Below, piece after piece: positions 43,737 to 52,746 of a stretch of 64,000 nt of DNA. The notes beneath the pieces were generated by a model, which saw nothing but the letters and a program-made list of their open reading frames with translations, ran no database searches and was not told the origin of the DNA. Origin of the DNA: UBA1127 sp965116355 (lineage in GTDB: Bacteria; Chloroflexota; Dehalococcoidia; Lucifugimonadales; UBA1127). The translations under genes and the position numbers were made by a program. Position 1 is the first letter of the stretch; the number at the start of each line of letters is the position of its first letter. The DNA lies in the NCBI GenBank assembly GCA_965116355.1, contig OZ220679.1, positions 1,488,001 through 1,552,000 on the forward strand, given 5' to 3'.

Positions 43737-44578
43737 CCGCCCAGCCCGAAGAGCCGCGCAGCGTTGCCGCCGGTGATCAGCGCCTGCTCGTCGACCGGGA
43801 GGCCGCTGTCGCGCACCTGCGCCAGCAGCCGCGGGTGCTTGATGAGGGGGAAGTCCGTCCCGAACAGCACCCGCTCGGCCCCCACGACCCGCACGGCCGC
43901 CGGGAAGATGTCCGGCGTGTAGAGAAAGGGCGATGCCGCCGTGTCGAAGTACGTGTCGGCGAGCGCCGCCTTCACCTCCGGCATCAGCGCGTAGAAAGGC
44001 AGCCCGCCCCCCCAGTGCGCCGCGATGACCGTCTGTCCCGGAAACGCCTCGATGAACCGCAGCAGCTTGTCCGGCGTGACCGTCCCCTTGCCGGCGTAGC
44101 TGTGACCCACCGGCTCCGACGCGTGCGTCAGCACCGGCATGCCCAGCCGCCTCGCCGTCGCCATGAGCGGCCCCATCACCGCCGCGTCGTCGATGCCGAA
44201 CCCCTGCGTGTCCGGGTGCAGCTCCCCGACGCCCGCGAGCCCCGCCGCCGCGCACCGCTCCACCTCGGCCAGCGCGTCCTCGCCCCACGCCGGGTTCACC
44301 GAGCCGAAGGCCAGCAGCCGTCCGCCGCTCCGCGCCACGCACTCGGCGAGGTAGTCGTTCGCCTCCCGCGCGACGTCCCGGTCCGCCCAGCCGATGCCCA
44401 CCGCCACCGCAACGTCGACGCCCGCCTCGTCCATGGCGGCCAGCAGGTCGTCGGCGCTGGCGAGCACCGCGTCGGGGTTGGAGTACAGCTCGCGGAAGGT
44501 CGCGTCGCGACGCGCAATCTCCTCCCGCCGCTCCCTGAACGACGGCGGATACACATGCACGTGCGAGTCAATGATCAT
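43733..44578 (-). CDS. Amidohydrolase family (TIM-barrel) protein
   Basis: 281 residues starting MIIDSHVHVYPPSF; DSHVHV is the first metal-binding motif. Others are GELHPDTQGFGIDD, VLTHASEPVGHSY (~150), IAAHWGGGLPFY (~190) and the terminal acid in VLFGTDFPLIKHP (~243). This is the amidohydrolase-2 group that includes metal-dependent decarboxylases and hydrolases of ring compounds; the substrate is not predictable. First gene of an overlapping operon with mug and thpR, though a metabolic link to those repair/RNA enzymes is not obvious. Confidence 0.88.
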   Translation of the reverse strand: MIIDSHVHVYPPSFRERREEIARRDATFRELYSNPDAVLASADDLLAAMDEAGVDVAVAVGIGWADRDVAREANDYLAECVARSGGRLLAFGSVNPAWGEDALAEVERCAAAGLAGVGELHPDTQGFGIDDAAVMGPLMATARRLGMPVLTHASEPVGHSYAGKGTVTPDKLLRFIEAFPGQTVIAAHWGGGLPFYALMPEVKAALADTYFDTAASPFLYTPDIFPAAVRVVGAERVLFGTDFPLIKHPRLLAQVRDSGLPVDEQALITGGNAARLFGLGG

Positions 44579-44587
44579 GCGCCCATG

Positions 44588-44998
44588 CTACCAGAGGGTT
44601 TCTACGGTCGTGGAGGCGGAAATGGCTCGGTCGCGGGTTACAAGGACACCGCCGCGCAAAACTGCCTCGGCCGCTATGAGTCTGTCGTGCATTTCCGGAA
44701 CATCCAGCAGCCTGTCGAGCATCTCCAGTTGGGCGATGCCTAGATCGGCAGCCTCAATGTTGGCGCGACTGTCGATGGCTTGAATGAGGTCACTGGGCCT
44801 GTACGGCTGCTTCTGCTTGACGGACATGTAGTAGAACTCAGCGACGACAATCGCCGGAACCACAATGGTGGCGCGGCCCTCGTCGGCAGACTGAAACACC
44901 TGGGCTGCATTGGGAGAAAGGTTGGAGTCGCCTGTCAGATACCACCAAAGAGTATGGGTGTCTACAACGTAGACCGGAGGGCTACTTGGCGTCGTCAT
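44588..44998 (-). CDS. vapC: PIN-domain ribonuclease toxin (VapC-like)
   Basis: 136 residues. Acidic active-site residues of the PIN fold are visible: VVDTHTLWWYL (Asp13), VVAEFYYM (Glu54), MHDRLIAAEAVLRGG (Asp ~105) and LVTRDRAI. The THTLWWYLTGD form is typical of the VapC group that cuts tRNA or rRNA. It overlaps the antitoxin gene by 17 nt, so the two are co-translated, the normal arrangement for a toxin-antitoxin pair. Confidence 0.9.
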   Translation of the reverse strand: MTTPSSPPVYVVDTHTLWWYLTGDSNLSPNAAQVFQSADEGRATIVVPAIVVAEFYYMSVKQKQPYRPSDLIQAIDSRANIEAADLGIAQLEMLDRLLDVPEMHDRLIAAEAVLRGGVLVTRDRAISASTTVETLW

Positions 44999-45269
44999 CG
45001 ACTACGTCGTCCAACCGTGCCTTCCAGGCTTGGTTCATTTCTTCCCGGGCTGCCTGAATCTCCTCGTATGACAGGTCAGGCAACCCGCGAAATGCGTCGC
45101 GCAAGGTGTGCAGTGGGAGCTTCTGCTCCGTCCCATTTTCGCCGGAAAGCGGTGCCAACCGCGCACACGGCTTGCCCCTGCGCGTGATGATGACCTCCTC
45201 GCCCTCTGCGAGGCTGTCGAGGATCTGTCCGGCCTTTGCCCGTAGCTCTCGTATGCTGTAGGTGGTCAT
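44982..45269 (-). CDS. vapB: Antitoxin, Phd/YefM (VapB-like) family
   Basis: 95 residues from the ATG at 45269 (a start at 45305 is possible but adds an odd extension). The N-terminal DNA-binding half, TYSIRELRAKAGQILDSLAEG then EEVIITRRGKPCARLAP, is the classic Phd/prevent-host-death domain. The C-terminal part is acidic and helical, ending DDVVDDDAK, for toxin binding. It is expected to bind its own promoter just upstream and repress the operon. Confidence 0.9.
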   Translation of the reverse strand: MTTYSIRELRAKAGQILDSLAEGEEVIITRRGKPCARLAPLSGENGTEQKLPLHTLRDAFRGLPDLSYEEIQAAREEMNQAWKARLDDVVDDDAK

Positions 45270-45350
45270 GGCGTCCGTCCCTGAAACCTGTGCGTCTCTA
45301 TTCATTCTATGTGCTGGCGCCAGTGGGGAAAAGCGGGAGCGACGCCGCCC

Positions 45351-45539
45351 TCACGCCCCGTGGCAGCGCTTGTACTTGACGCCGCTGCCGCACGGGCACG
45401 GCTCGTTGCGGCCGACCTTGCGCCCCTGCGTCATGTCCTGGAAGCGGCGGTCGTCGGCGCGGCGGGCCTCGCACTGCGCGCACGTGCACTCCAGCGGGTG
45501 GTCCTGGTACCAGTTCGTCCGCTCCTTGCCGATGACCAT
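45351..45539 (-). CDS. Small SEC-C motif protein at the end of the trp operon
   Basis: 62 residues, starting in a TAATG overlap with the trpB stop. It has an internal CTCAQCEARRADDRRF segment and a C-terminal SEC-C zinc motif, NEPCPCGSGVKYKRCHG, as found at the end of SecA and in many small proteins. Function unknown; zinc binding is expected. Its coupling to trpB appears to be positional rather than pathway-related. Confidence 0.85.
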   Translation of the reverse strand: MVIGKERTNWYQDHPLECTCAQCEARRADDRRFQDMTQGRKVGRNEPCPCGSGVKYKRCHGA

Positions 45540-46756
45540 TACGCCGCCCCTTCCGGGGCCCGCTCCCCCGTGATGCGGATGACCTCCTGCAGGTCCTTGT
45601 CGCCGCGCCCGCTCAGGTTGACGACGATGACCTTGTCCGGCCCCGCCTGCGGCGCCAGCTTCGCCACGTGCGCCAGCGCGTGCGACGGCTCCAGCGCCGG
45701 GATGATCCCCTCCGTCCGCGACAGCAGCGCGAACGCCTCCAGCGCCTCGTCGTCCGTCGCCGACGTGTACGTCGCCCGTCCGATGTCCTTCAGGTACGAG
45801 TGCTCCGGCCCGACGCCGGGGTAGTCCAGGCCCGCCGAGACGCTGTGGGTCTCGATGACCTGCCCGTGCTCGTCCTGCATCAGGTATGAGTGCGACCCGT
45901 GCAGTACGCCCGGCCTCCCGCCCGACAGCGGCGCCGCGTGCTTGCCCGACTCGAGCCCCAGTCCGCCCGCCTCGACGCCCACCAGCGCGACCTCCTCGTC
46001 CGGCACGAAGGGATAGAAGAGGCCCATCGCGTTGCTGCCGCCGCCCACGCACGCGACGGCGTAGTCGGGCAGCCGGCCCTCCGCCGCGATGGCCTGCTCG
46101 CGCGCCTCGCGCCCCACGACGCTCTGGAAGTCGCGCACCATCATCGGGTACGGGTGCGGCCCCACGACGCTCCCCAGCAGGTAGAACGTGGTGCGCACGT
46201 TGGTCACCCAGTCGCGCATGCACTCGTTGATGGCGTCCTTGAGCGTTCGGGAGCCGCTGTCGACCGGCTGCACCTTGGCGCCCAGGAGCTCCATCCGGTA
46301 GACGTTCGGCTGCTGCCGACGGATGTCCTCCGTGCCCATGTAGACCACGCACTCCATGCCCAGCAGCGCGCACACCGTCGCCGTCGCGACGCCGTGCTGC
46401 CCGGCCCCTGTCTCGGCGATGATGCGCTGCTTGCCCATGCGCTTCGCCACCAGCGCCTGTCCCACCGCGTGGTTGATCTTGTGCGCGCCCGTGTGTGCCA
46501 GGTCCTCCCGCTTCAGGTAGATGCGCGCCCCGCCGAAGTGCGCCGTCAGGTTGGCCGCGAAGGTCAGCGGCGTCGGCCGCCCGACGTACGTTGCCAGCAG
46601 CCCCGCCAGCTCCGCCTGAAACTCCGGGTCGTCCCGCGCCGCCTCGTACCCGGCGCGCAGCTCCTCGACCGCCGCCATCAGCGTCTCCGGCACGAAACGG
46701 CCGCCGTAGTCGCCGAACCGCCCCCGGTCGTTGGGCAGCCGCTGCTCGCTGGTCAT
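45539..46756 (-). CDS. trpB: Tryptophan synthase beta chain
   Basis: TrpB makes tryptophan from indole and serine using PLP. 405 residues from the ATG at 46756, overlapping the trpF stop (ATGA). The PLP lysine is Lys93 in HKINHAVGQAL. GAGQHG, CVGGGSNAMG (phosphate-binding) and EGIIPALEPSHA are all standard. It belongs to the usual TrpB1 length class. No trpA follows: the next gene is a SEC-C protein and then an unrelated toxin-antitoxin pair. The alpha subunit must be elsewhere or missing. Confidence 0.97.
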   Translation of the reverse strand: MTSEQRLPNDRGRFGDYGGRFVPETLMAAVEELRAGYEAARDDPEFQAELAGLLATYVGRPTPLTFAANLTAHFGGARIYLKREDLAHTGAHKINHAVGQALVAKRMGKQRIIAETGAGQHGVATATVCALLGMECVVYMGTEDIRRQQPNVYRMELLGAKVQPVDSGSRTLKDAINECMRDWVTNVRTTFYLLGSVVGPHPYPMMVRDFQSVVGREAREQAIAAEGRLPDYAVACVGGGSNAMGLFYPFVPDEEVALVGVEAGGLGLESGKHAAPLSGGRPGVLHGSHSYLMQDEHGQVIETHSVSAGLDYPGVGPEHSYLKDIGRATYTSATDDEALEAFALLSRTEGIIPALEPSHALAHVAKLAPQAGPDKVIVVNLSGRGDKDLQEVIRITGERAPEGAA

Positions 46757-47427
46757 ACGGTGGCCCCCTTCAGCGCCGCCGCCACAAAGCGGCGGATCTT
46801 GCCCTCGTCCTTCACCCCGTCGGTCTCGACGCCGGTGGACACGTCGACGCCCCACGGTTCGACGGCCCTGATCGCTTCGCCGACGTTCTCCGGCGTCAGC
46901 CCGCCCGCGAGGATGAACCGGTGTCCCGACTCCGCCACCTCCCGTGCGACGCTCCAGTCGAACGTCTGCCCTGTGCCCCCTGGCTGCACCGACGATTGCC
47001 GGTCCAGCAGGGCGATGTGGCCCGCGTCGTTGATGGCCTGCAGTTGCTCCTCCACCGTGACCACCACGCCGTACCGGTCGTCGGTGTCCCCGGACGGCGA
47101 CACGGGCACGTGCACCACCTTGATGACGAGCGGCTCCACCTGCCGCATGTACTCGAGCGGCTCGCTCCCGCAGAGCTGCACCAAGTCCAGCCCCACCTGC
47201 CGGGCGACGGCGTTCACGTGTTCGAGCGGCTGGTCGGCGAACAACCCCACGAGCTTTGGCTTGAACCCCCGCTCGCGAAACTCCGAGGCCAGCGCCGTGG
47301 CATCCTCCGGCGGGATGTAGCGGCGCACCGTCGGCAGGAAGACCATGCCCAGCAGGTCCGCGCCTGCCTCTGCCGCGAGCGTCATGTGCTCCATGGTGCG
47401 CATCCCGCAGACCTTCACCACCGTCAT
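46753..47427 (-). CDS. trpF: Phosphoribosylanthranilate isomerase
   Basis: TrpF isomerises phosphoribosylanthranilate to CdRP in tryptophan synthesis. 224 residues with the catalytic Cys in VKVCGMRT (residue 7), FLPTVRRYIPPEDA, FILAGGLTPENV, and the final VDVSTGVE phosphate loop. A somewhat long loop (VSPSGDTDDRYG) follows the central strand. It overlaps both neighbours by 4 nt (ATGA), showing tight coupling in the trp operon. Confidence 0.95.
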   Translation of the reverse strand: MTVVKVCGMRTMEHMTLAAEAGADLLGMVFLPTVRRYIPPEDATALASEFRERGFKPKLVGLFADQPLEHVNAVARQVGLDLVQLCGSEPLEYMRQVEPLVIKVVHVPVSPSGDTDDRYGVVVTVEEQLQAINDAGHIALLDRQSSVQPGGTGQTFDWSVAREVAESGHRFILAGGLTPENVGEAIRAVEPWGVDVSTGVETDGVKDEGKIRRFVAAALKGATV

Positions 47428-48254
47428 GGCTGCCGACTCCCTTGCGCACCGGACGACTCCGCCGGCACAGCGGCCCCGAGCAGCTCGCGGATCTTCGCCC
47501 CCGGGTCCGGCTGCGTGACGATGGCCTCGCCGACGAGCGCCGCGTGCGCCCCCAGATCCCGCAGCCGCTCCATGTCGCCGCGGTCGCGGATGCCGCTCTC
47601 GCTCACCACCACGAAGCCCTCCGGGACCTTCGGCGCCAGCTCTCCCGTTACCGCCATGTCTGTCTTGAACGTGCGCAGGTCGCGGTTGTTGATGCCGATG
47701 ACCTCCGCTCCCGCGTCCAGCGCCGTTGCCAGCTCCGCCTCGTCGTGCACCTCCACGAGGCACTCCACGCCAGCGTTTGCCGCCTCGCCCAGCAGCTCGC
47801 GCAGCTGCGCCGCAGACAGCACCGCGACGATGAGCAGCGCGGCGTCCGCGCCGTTTGCGCGGGCTTCGTAGAGCTGGTACGGGTGCGTCAGGAAGTCCTT
47901 GCGCAGCACAGGGGCACCTGTGCCGGAGGTCGCGGCCTTGACCTGCCGCAGGTGCTCCAGCGTCCCCTCGAAGTGCGCGTCTGTCAGGCAGGAGATGGCC
48001 GCCGCCCCATGCGCCGCGTACGTCGAGCCCAGCCATGCCGGGTCGAAGTCCGCCCGCAGCAGGCCCGCCGACGGCGACGCCTTCTTCACCTCGGCGATGA
48101 GGCGGATGTCGTCGCCCTTCAGTGCCGCCGCAAAGGGTACGGCGGGCGCGGCCTCGGCCACGCGCCGCTCCAGCGCGGCCAGCGGCGTTTCCGCCATCGC
48201 CCGCTCCAGCGACTCCCGTTTCGCCGCGACGATGTTGTCCAGGATGGTTGCCAT
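47424..48254 (-). CDS. trpC: Indole-3-glycerol phosphate synthase
   Basis: 276 residues with IAEVKKASPSAG (Lys/Glu catalytic strand), YAAHGAAAISCLTDAHFEG, LRKDFL, GINNRDL and SESGI, all diagnostic of TrpC. It closes the indole ring of CdRP by decarboxylation. TrpC is not fused to TrpF here; the two genes share ATGA. Confidence 0.96.
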   Translation of the reverse strand: MATILDNIVAAKRESLERAMAETPLAALERRVAEAAPAVPFAAALKGDDIRLIAEVKKASPSAGLLRADFDPAWLGSTYAAHGAAAISCLTDAHFEGTLEHLRQVKAATSGTGAPVLRKDFLTHPYQLYEARANGADAALLIVAVLSAAQLRELLGEAANAGVECLVEVHDEAELATALDAGAEVIGINNRDLRTFKTDMAVTGELAPKVPEGFVVVSESGIRDRGDMERLRDLGAHAALVGEAIVTQPDPGAKIRELLGAAVPAESSGAQGSRQP

Positions 48255-48272
48255 GCGTGCCGGACTCCTCCG

Positions 48273-49283
48273 CTAGGTGCGTTGGCTGACCTCGGCCAGC
48301 TTCGTCAGCGTGACGTACGCCGCCCCGCTCGAGAGCACGCGCCGCGCCGCCGCGACCCCGTCCTTCAGCGTCGGCGCCGTGCCCGCCACGAGCATCCCCG
48401 CGCCCGCGCTCAGCGCGACGGCCCGGTGCAGCGGCCCCAGCGCTCCGGTGAGCACCCGCTGCATCGTCTCCGCGTTCTCCTCCGCGATGCCGCCCCGCAG
48501 GTCGTCGATGGTGCAGGGCTCCAGCGCCACGTCCTCGGGGCGGATCTCGTACGAAGAAACGGCCCCGTCCTTGACCTCCCACACCTGCGTCGGCCCCGTC
48601 AGCGTCAGCTCGTCGGCGCCGTCGGAGCCGTGCACCACCATCGCCCGCTCCGTGCCGAGCTGCAGGAAGGCCTGCGCCATCCGCTCGCCGAAGGACCCGT
48701 CCGCGATGCCCACGACCAGTGCGCCGGCGAAGGCCGGATTGGTCAGCGGCCCCAGGATGTTGAATACCGTCCGGATGCCCAGCTCGCGCCGCGGGCCCGC
48801 CGCGTGGCGCATGGCCGGGTGGAAGGCCGGCGCGAACATGAAGCCCATGCCCGCCTCCTCCACGCACTGCGCGACGCCCTCCGGCGTCTGCTCCAGCTTG
48901 ACCCCGCACGCTTCCAGCACGTCGGCCGCGCCCGCCGAGCTCGACGCCGCGCGGTTGCCGTGCTTGGCCACCCTCACGCCCGAGGCCGCCAGCACCAGCG
49001 CCGCCGCCGTCGAGATGTTGAACGTGTTGAGCCCGTCGCCGCCGGTGCCCACGATGTCGACCACCGGCCCCGGCACGTTCACGCGCAGCACGTTGGCCCG
49101 CATCACGCGCGCCATGCCCGCGATCTCGTCGGAGGTCTCGCCCTTCAGCCGCAGCGCCGCCAGGAACGCGCCGATCTGCGCCGGCGTCGCCGTGCCGGAC
49201 ATGATCTCTTCCATGCAGGCCGACGCCTCCTCGGAGGTCATCGACCGCCCCTCAATCAGCGCGCCTATGGACTCTCGAATCAT
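48273..49283 (-). CDS. trpD: Anthranilate phosphoribosyltransferase
   Basis: 336 residues. The PRPP-binding VDIVGTGGDGLNTFNIST is at about residues 76-93, KHGNRAASS follows, and the anthranilate-binding region includes MGFMFAPAFHPAM. TrpD attaches phosphoribose to anthranilate. The start is an ATG at 49283. It follows trpG by 40 nt and precedes trpC by 18 nt in the trp operon. Confidence 0.96.
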   Translation of the reverse strand: MIRESIGALIEGRSMTSEEASACMEEIMSGTATPAQIGAFLAALRLKGETSDEIAGMARVMRANVLRVNVPGPVVDIVGTGGDGLNTFNISTAAALVLAASGVRVAKHGNRAASSSAGAADVLEACGVKLEQTPEGVAQCVEEAGMGFMFAPAFHPAMRHAAGPRRELGIRTVFNILGPLTNPAFAGALVVGIADGSFGERMAQAFLQLGTERAMVVHGSDGADELTLTGPTQVWEVKDGAVSSYEIRPEDVALEPCTIDDLRGGIAEENAETMQRVLTGALGPLHRAVALSAGAGMLVAGTAPTLKDGVAAARRVLSSGAAYVTLTKLAEVSQRT

Positions 49284-49323
49284 GCTTGTCTCCCTTGGCT
49301 GACAGGGATTTGGCCGCCCTAGC

Positions 49324-49887
49324 CTACATTGCCAGGAAGTTCCTGAGAAGGTCTTTCCCCACGAGCGTCATGATGGACTCCGGGTGAAACTGCACGCCGT
49401 ACACCGGATATTCCTTGTGCCGAAGCCCCATGATGCGCCCCGAGTCCGTCCACGCCGTCACTTCCAGGCTGTCCGGCAGGTCGTCGGGGTAGACGACGAG
49501 CGAGTGGTAGCGGATCGCCTCGAACGGCGTCGGCAGTCCCTCGAGCACCCCGGCGCCCGTGTGGTGGATGGCCGACGTCTTGCCGTGCACGATCTCGCCC
49601 GCCCCGCCGACCGTGCCGCCGTACACCTCGCCGATGCACTGGTGGCCCAGGCACACGCCCAGCACCGGCGTCGTCGGGCCCAGCCGCTGGATCGCCTCCA
49701 TTGAGACCCCCGCCTCCTTCGGCGTGCACGGCCCCGGCGAGACCACCAGCTTGTCCGGCCGCATCGCCTCGATCTCGTCGACGGTCACGTGGTCGTTCCG
49801 CTCGACGTGGATGTCGGCGCCCAGCTCGCACAGGTACTGGTACAGGTTGTAGGTGAAGCTGTCGTAGTTGTCCAGAAGCAGGATCAT
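49324..49887 (-). CDS. trpG: Anthranilate synthase glutamine amidotransferase subunit
   Basis: 187 residues. A class I glutaminase with LLDNYDSFTYNLYQYL at the N-terminus, the nucleophile Cys79 in GVCLGHQ, and the His-Glu pair in FHPES. It supplies ammonia to TrpE. Its ATG overlaps the trpE stop by 4 nt. In some bacteria the same subunit also serves PabB for folate; no pabB is nearby, so a shared role cannot be excluded. Confidence 0.95.
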   Translation of the reverse strand: MILLLDNYDSFTYNLYQYLCELGADIHVERNDHVTVDEIEAMRPDKLVVSPGPCTPKEAGVSMEAIQRLGPTTPVLGVCLGHQCIGEVYGGTVGGAGEIVHGKTSAIHHTGAGVLEGLPTPFEAIRYHSLVVYPDDLPDSLEVTAWTDSGRIMGLRHKEYPVYGVQFHPESIMTLVGKDLLRNFLAM

Positions 49888-51347
49888 GCCCCTTCCTCCG
49901 CCAGGTTGATGGCGTTCAGCAGCGCGGCGCCCTTCTGCAGCGTCTCCTGGAACTCGAAGTCCGGTTCGCTGTCGTAGACGATGCCGCCGCCCGCCTGGAT
50001 GTACGCGACGCCGTCCTTGAGCACCATCGTGCGTATCGTGATTGCCGTGTCCATGTTGCCCGAGAAGCTGAAATAGCCGACGGCCCCGCCGTACGCGCCC
50101 CGCGCCTCGCCCTCCAGCTCCGCGATGATCTCCATCGCCCGCACTTTGGGCGCCCCCGAGAGCGTCCCCGCCGGCAGGCACGAGCGCAGCGCGTCGTAGA
50201 TGGTGCGGTCCGGCCGCAGCCGCCCGTGCACCTCGCTCTCCAGGTGCATGACGTGCGAGTACTTGACGACGCGCATCAGGTCGTGCACCTCAACCGTGCC
50301 CGGAATGGCAACGCGCCCCACGTCGTTGCGCCCCAGGTCGACGAGCATGATGTGCTCGGCGCGCTCCTTCTCGTTCGAGCGCAGCTCCTCCGCCAGCGCG
50401 TCGTCCTCCTCCGGCGTCCGCCCCCGCCGCCGCGTCCCCGCCAGCGGGAAGTTCAGCACCAGCCCGTCCTCCACGCGCACCAGCAGCTCCGGCGACGCCC
50501 CGATGATGTGGAAGTCGTCCAGCTCCAGCAGGTACATGTACGGCGACGGGTTCGTGCCCCGCAGCGAGCGGTACAGGTCGAGGGGCGACGCGTCCGTCGG
50601 CCGCTCCAGCCGCTGCGACGGCACCACCTGGATGATGTCCCCCGCGATGATGTACTCCCGCGACCGCCGCACGATTTCGTCGTACTCCTCGTAGCTGCGG
50701 TTGGACGTGTACGTGCGCTTCTCGCGCCGCTCGGCCCCCTCCTCCCGCGCGCCGTTGCGGCGTGGCCGCTTGAGCGGCCGGTCGAGCCGCTTCACCAGCC
50801 GGTCGATCTTCCTGGTCGCCCGCCCGTACGCCGCCTCGACGTTGTCGCCGCGGACGTGCACGTGGCTGACCACCTGGATCTTCTGCCGCAGGTGGTCGAA
50901 GACCAGCAGCGTGTCCGCCAGCATGAACGTCGACTCCGGCAACCCCAGCGGGTTGCTGGCCGGCGGCGGCACCCGCGGCTCGAAGTAATGGACGGCGTCG
51001 TAGGCCAGGAAGCCCACGTGCCCGCCGTGAAACCGCGGCAGTCCGGGGATGGACACCACCTTGAACCGCGCGAGCGCCCGCTCGACCAGCCGCAGCGGGT
51101 CGACCTCGCCGTCCGGCTGCCCCGGCCCCGTGCGGATCACCCTCGACGGCTCCGTGCCGATGAAGCTGTAGCGCGCCAGCCGCTCGCCCCCCTCGATGCT
51201 CTCCAGCAGGAACGAGTACGGCTTGCGGGCCACCTTCATGTACGCGGTGACCGGCGTTTCCAGGTCCGCGCTGATCTCGCGGTACACCGGGATGAGGTTC
51301 CCCTCCTTCGCCAGCTCCCGGACCTGTTCCAGTGTGGGTGTATACAT
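49884..51347 (-). CDS. trpE: Anthranilate synthase component I
   Basis: TrpE makes anthranilate from chorismate and ammonia. 487 residues. The N-terminal feedback region contains LLESIEGGERLARYSFIG, whose LLESxE motif is typical of tryptophan-sensitive enzymes. The chorismate-binding C-terminal part has SYEEYDEIVRRSREYI, PLAGTRRRG, ERAEHIMLVDLGRNDVGRV and LPAGTLSGAPKVRAMEII. The start is an ATG at 51347, 37 nt after the trpS stop. It lies behind trpS and should share its T-box-controlled transcript unless an unseen internal promoter exists. Confidence 0.96.
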   Translation of the reverse strand: MYTPTLEQVRELAKEGNLIPVYREISADLETPVTAYMKVARKPYSFLLESIEGGERLARYSFIGTEPSRVIRTGPGQPDGEVDPLRLVERALARFKVVSIPGLPRFHGGHVGFLAYDAVHYFEPRVPPPASNPLGLPESTFMLADTLLVFDHLRQKIQVVSHVHVRGDNVEAAYGRATRKIDRLVKRLDRPLKRPRRNGAREEGAERREKRTYTSNRSYEEYDEIVRRSREYIIAGDIIQVVPSQRLERPTDASPLDLYRSLRGTNPSPYMYLLELDDFHIIGASPELLVRVEDGLVLNFPLAGTRRRGRTPEEDDALAEELRSNEKERAEHIMLVDLGRNDVGRVAIPGTVEVHDLMRVVKYSHVMHLESEVHGRLRPDRTIYDALRSCLPAGTLSGAPKVRAMEIIAELEGEARGAYGGAVGYFSFSGNMDTAITIRTMVLKDGVAYIQAGGGIVYDSEPDFEFQETLQKGAALLNAINLAEEGA

Positions 51348-51384
51348 GTTGAAGTCCCTTCAAACGTTGAAGTCGTGCTGTTTT

Positions 51385-52440
51385 CTATCGCTTGGTCAGT
51401 GTCAGTCCCATCAGCTCCTTGACCGCGTCCAGCTTGGGCCCCGCGACCGCCTCGGCCCGCTCCGCGCCGACCTCCAGCAGCCGGTCGAGGGCGCCCACGT
51501 CCTGCATCAGCTCCTCGTGCCGCTGCCGGATGGGCGTCAGCGCGTCGATGACCGCCTCCGCGACGCGGCTCTTCAGGTCGCCGTAGCCGCGCGCGTTCGC
51601 GAACTCCGCCTCCACCGCCGCCTCATCGAGCCCCGTGAGCACCTTGAAGATGCCCAGCAGGTTGTTGACCCCCGCCCGTTCGGGGTCCTCGGAGAAGCGG
51701 ATCTCGTTGCCGTTGTCCGTGACCGCCCGTTTGATCGAGCGCTCGATCTCCTTCGGGTCGTCCAGCATCCGCACCGCGTGGCCGCGGATGTGCGCGTGGC
51801 TCTTGGACATCTTCACCGACGGGTCATTCAGCCCCATGACCCGCCCGCCGATCTCCGGGATGACGCCCTCCGGCACGACGAACGTGTCGCCGTAGATGCG
51901 GTTGAACCGCTGCGCGATGTCCCGCGCCAGCTCCACGTGCTGCCGCTGGTCCTCGCCGACGGGCACCTCGTGGGCGTCGTACAGCAGGATGTCGCCCGCC
52001 ATGAGCACCGGATAGTCCAGCAGGCCGGTGCTGATGGTCTCCTGGTTCTCCGCCTTCGACTTGTACTGCGTCATGCGCTCCAGCCAGCCGATGGGCGTCA
52101 CGCAGTTGAGCAGCCAGCACGCCTCCGCGTGCGCCGTGACGTGGCTCTGCACGAAGATCGTGCACTTCTCCGGGTCCAGCCCCGCCGCGAACAGCATCGC
52201 CGCCAGCGACCGCGTCTGGAACCGAAGCTCCTCCGGGTCCTGCGGCACCGTCAGCGCATGCAGGTCCACGATGCAGAAGTAGTTCTCCTTCTCCTCCTGC
52301 CGGTCGACCCAGCCCTTGATCGCGCCGATGTAGTTGCCGAGCTGCACGTCGCCGCTCGGCTGGATGCCGCTGAACACCGTCCGCACCCCCTCGATGCGGC
52401 CCCGGCCGGCCTTCTCCCGTTCCCGCTCCTGTGTCGTCAT
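51385..52440 (-). CDS. trpS: Tryptophanyl-tRNA synthetase
   Basis: 351 residues from the ATG at 52440. The class I HIGH-like motif is in VFSGIQPSGDVQLGNYIGAI, and the KMSKS motif is VKMSKSHAH at about 205. GTF-type Trp-pocket residues are within the FVQSHVTAHAEACWLL-MTQYK region. It charges tRNA-Trp. The gene is preceded by a complete T-box with a UGG specifier and followed within 37 nt by trpE. Synthetase and tryptophan biosynthesis are thus probably controlled together by the charging of tRNA-Trp. Confidence 0.96.
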   Translation of the reverse strand: MTTQEREREKAGRGRIEGVRTVFSGIQPSGDVQLGNYIGAIKGWVDRQEEKENYFCIVDLHALTVPQDPEELRFQTRSLAAMLFAAGLDPEKCTIFVQSHVTAHAEACWLLNCVTPIGWLERMTQYKSKAENQETISTGLLDYPVLMAGDILLYDAHEVPVGEDQRQHVELARDIAQRFNRIYGDTFVVPEGVIPEIGGRVMGLNDPSVKMSKSHAHIRGHAVRMLDDPKEIERSIKRAVTDNGNEIRFSEDPERAGVNNLLGIFKVLTGLDEAAVEAEFANARGYGDLKSRVAEAVIDALTPIRQRHEELMQDVGALDRLLEVGAERAEAVAGPKLDAVKELMGLTLTKR

Positions 52441-52468
52441 GTCAGTGCCTCGCTCTCGTTTTGCCCAA

Positions 52469-52502
52469 CAAAAAACCCCGCTCCCATCAAGGGGCGGGGT
52501 TA
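52469..52502 (-). terminator. Attenuator terminator of the trpS T-box
   Basis: AACCCCGCCCC-TTGATGG-GAGCGGGGTTTTTTG on the minus strand, directly after the T-box core and about 30 nt before the trpS ATG. Confidence 0.88.
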
Positions 52503-52746
52503 CCGCGGTGCCACCCTTGTTCATGCGCTGCCCGGGTCAAGGGGAGCGCACACACTCGGCAACGGCGCGCCTCCCGCAGGATGACGGCTTACCCGTTAGG
52601 CGTTGGATCGGCGCCCACCCGACGGCAGCGTTCGCTGGGGCTGTTGCCCCTGCAGGCCGGCCCATTCGTCCCCTGCGCCAGCGCCGGCTTCCACCTTGCC
52701 CGGCTCTCTGTGGCCTCGCTGGGGGAGTACTCTTCCTGCCCGCCGC
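52469..52746 (-). promoter_or_regulatory. T-box riboswitch leader of trpS and the trp operon
   Basis: Minus-strand features in order: an AGTAC near the 5' end (52730s), ACAGAGAGCCGG...GGTGGAAGCCGG of stem I, a specifier loop CGAATGGG with the Trp codon UGG at 52662-52664, the T-box core GGGTGGCACCGCGG (about 52503-52516), and the terminator. Uncharged tRNA-Trp should promote read-through into trpS. TATAGA at 52748-52753 is a possible -10 box. Confidence 0.93.
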
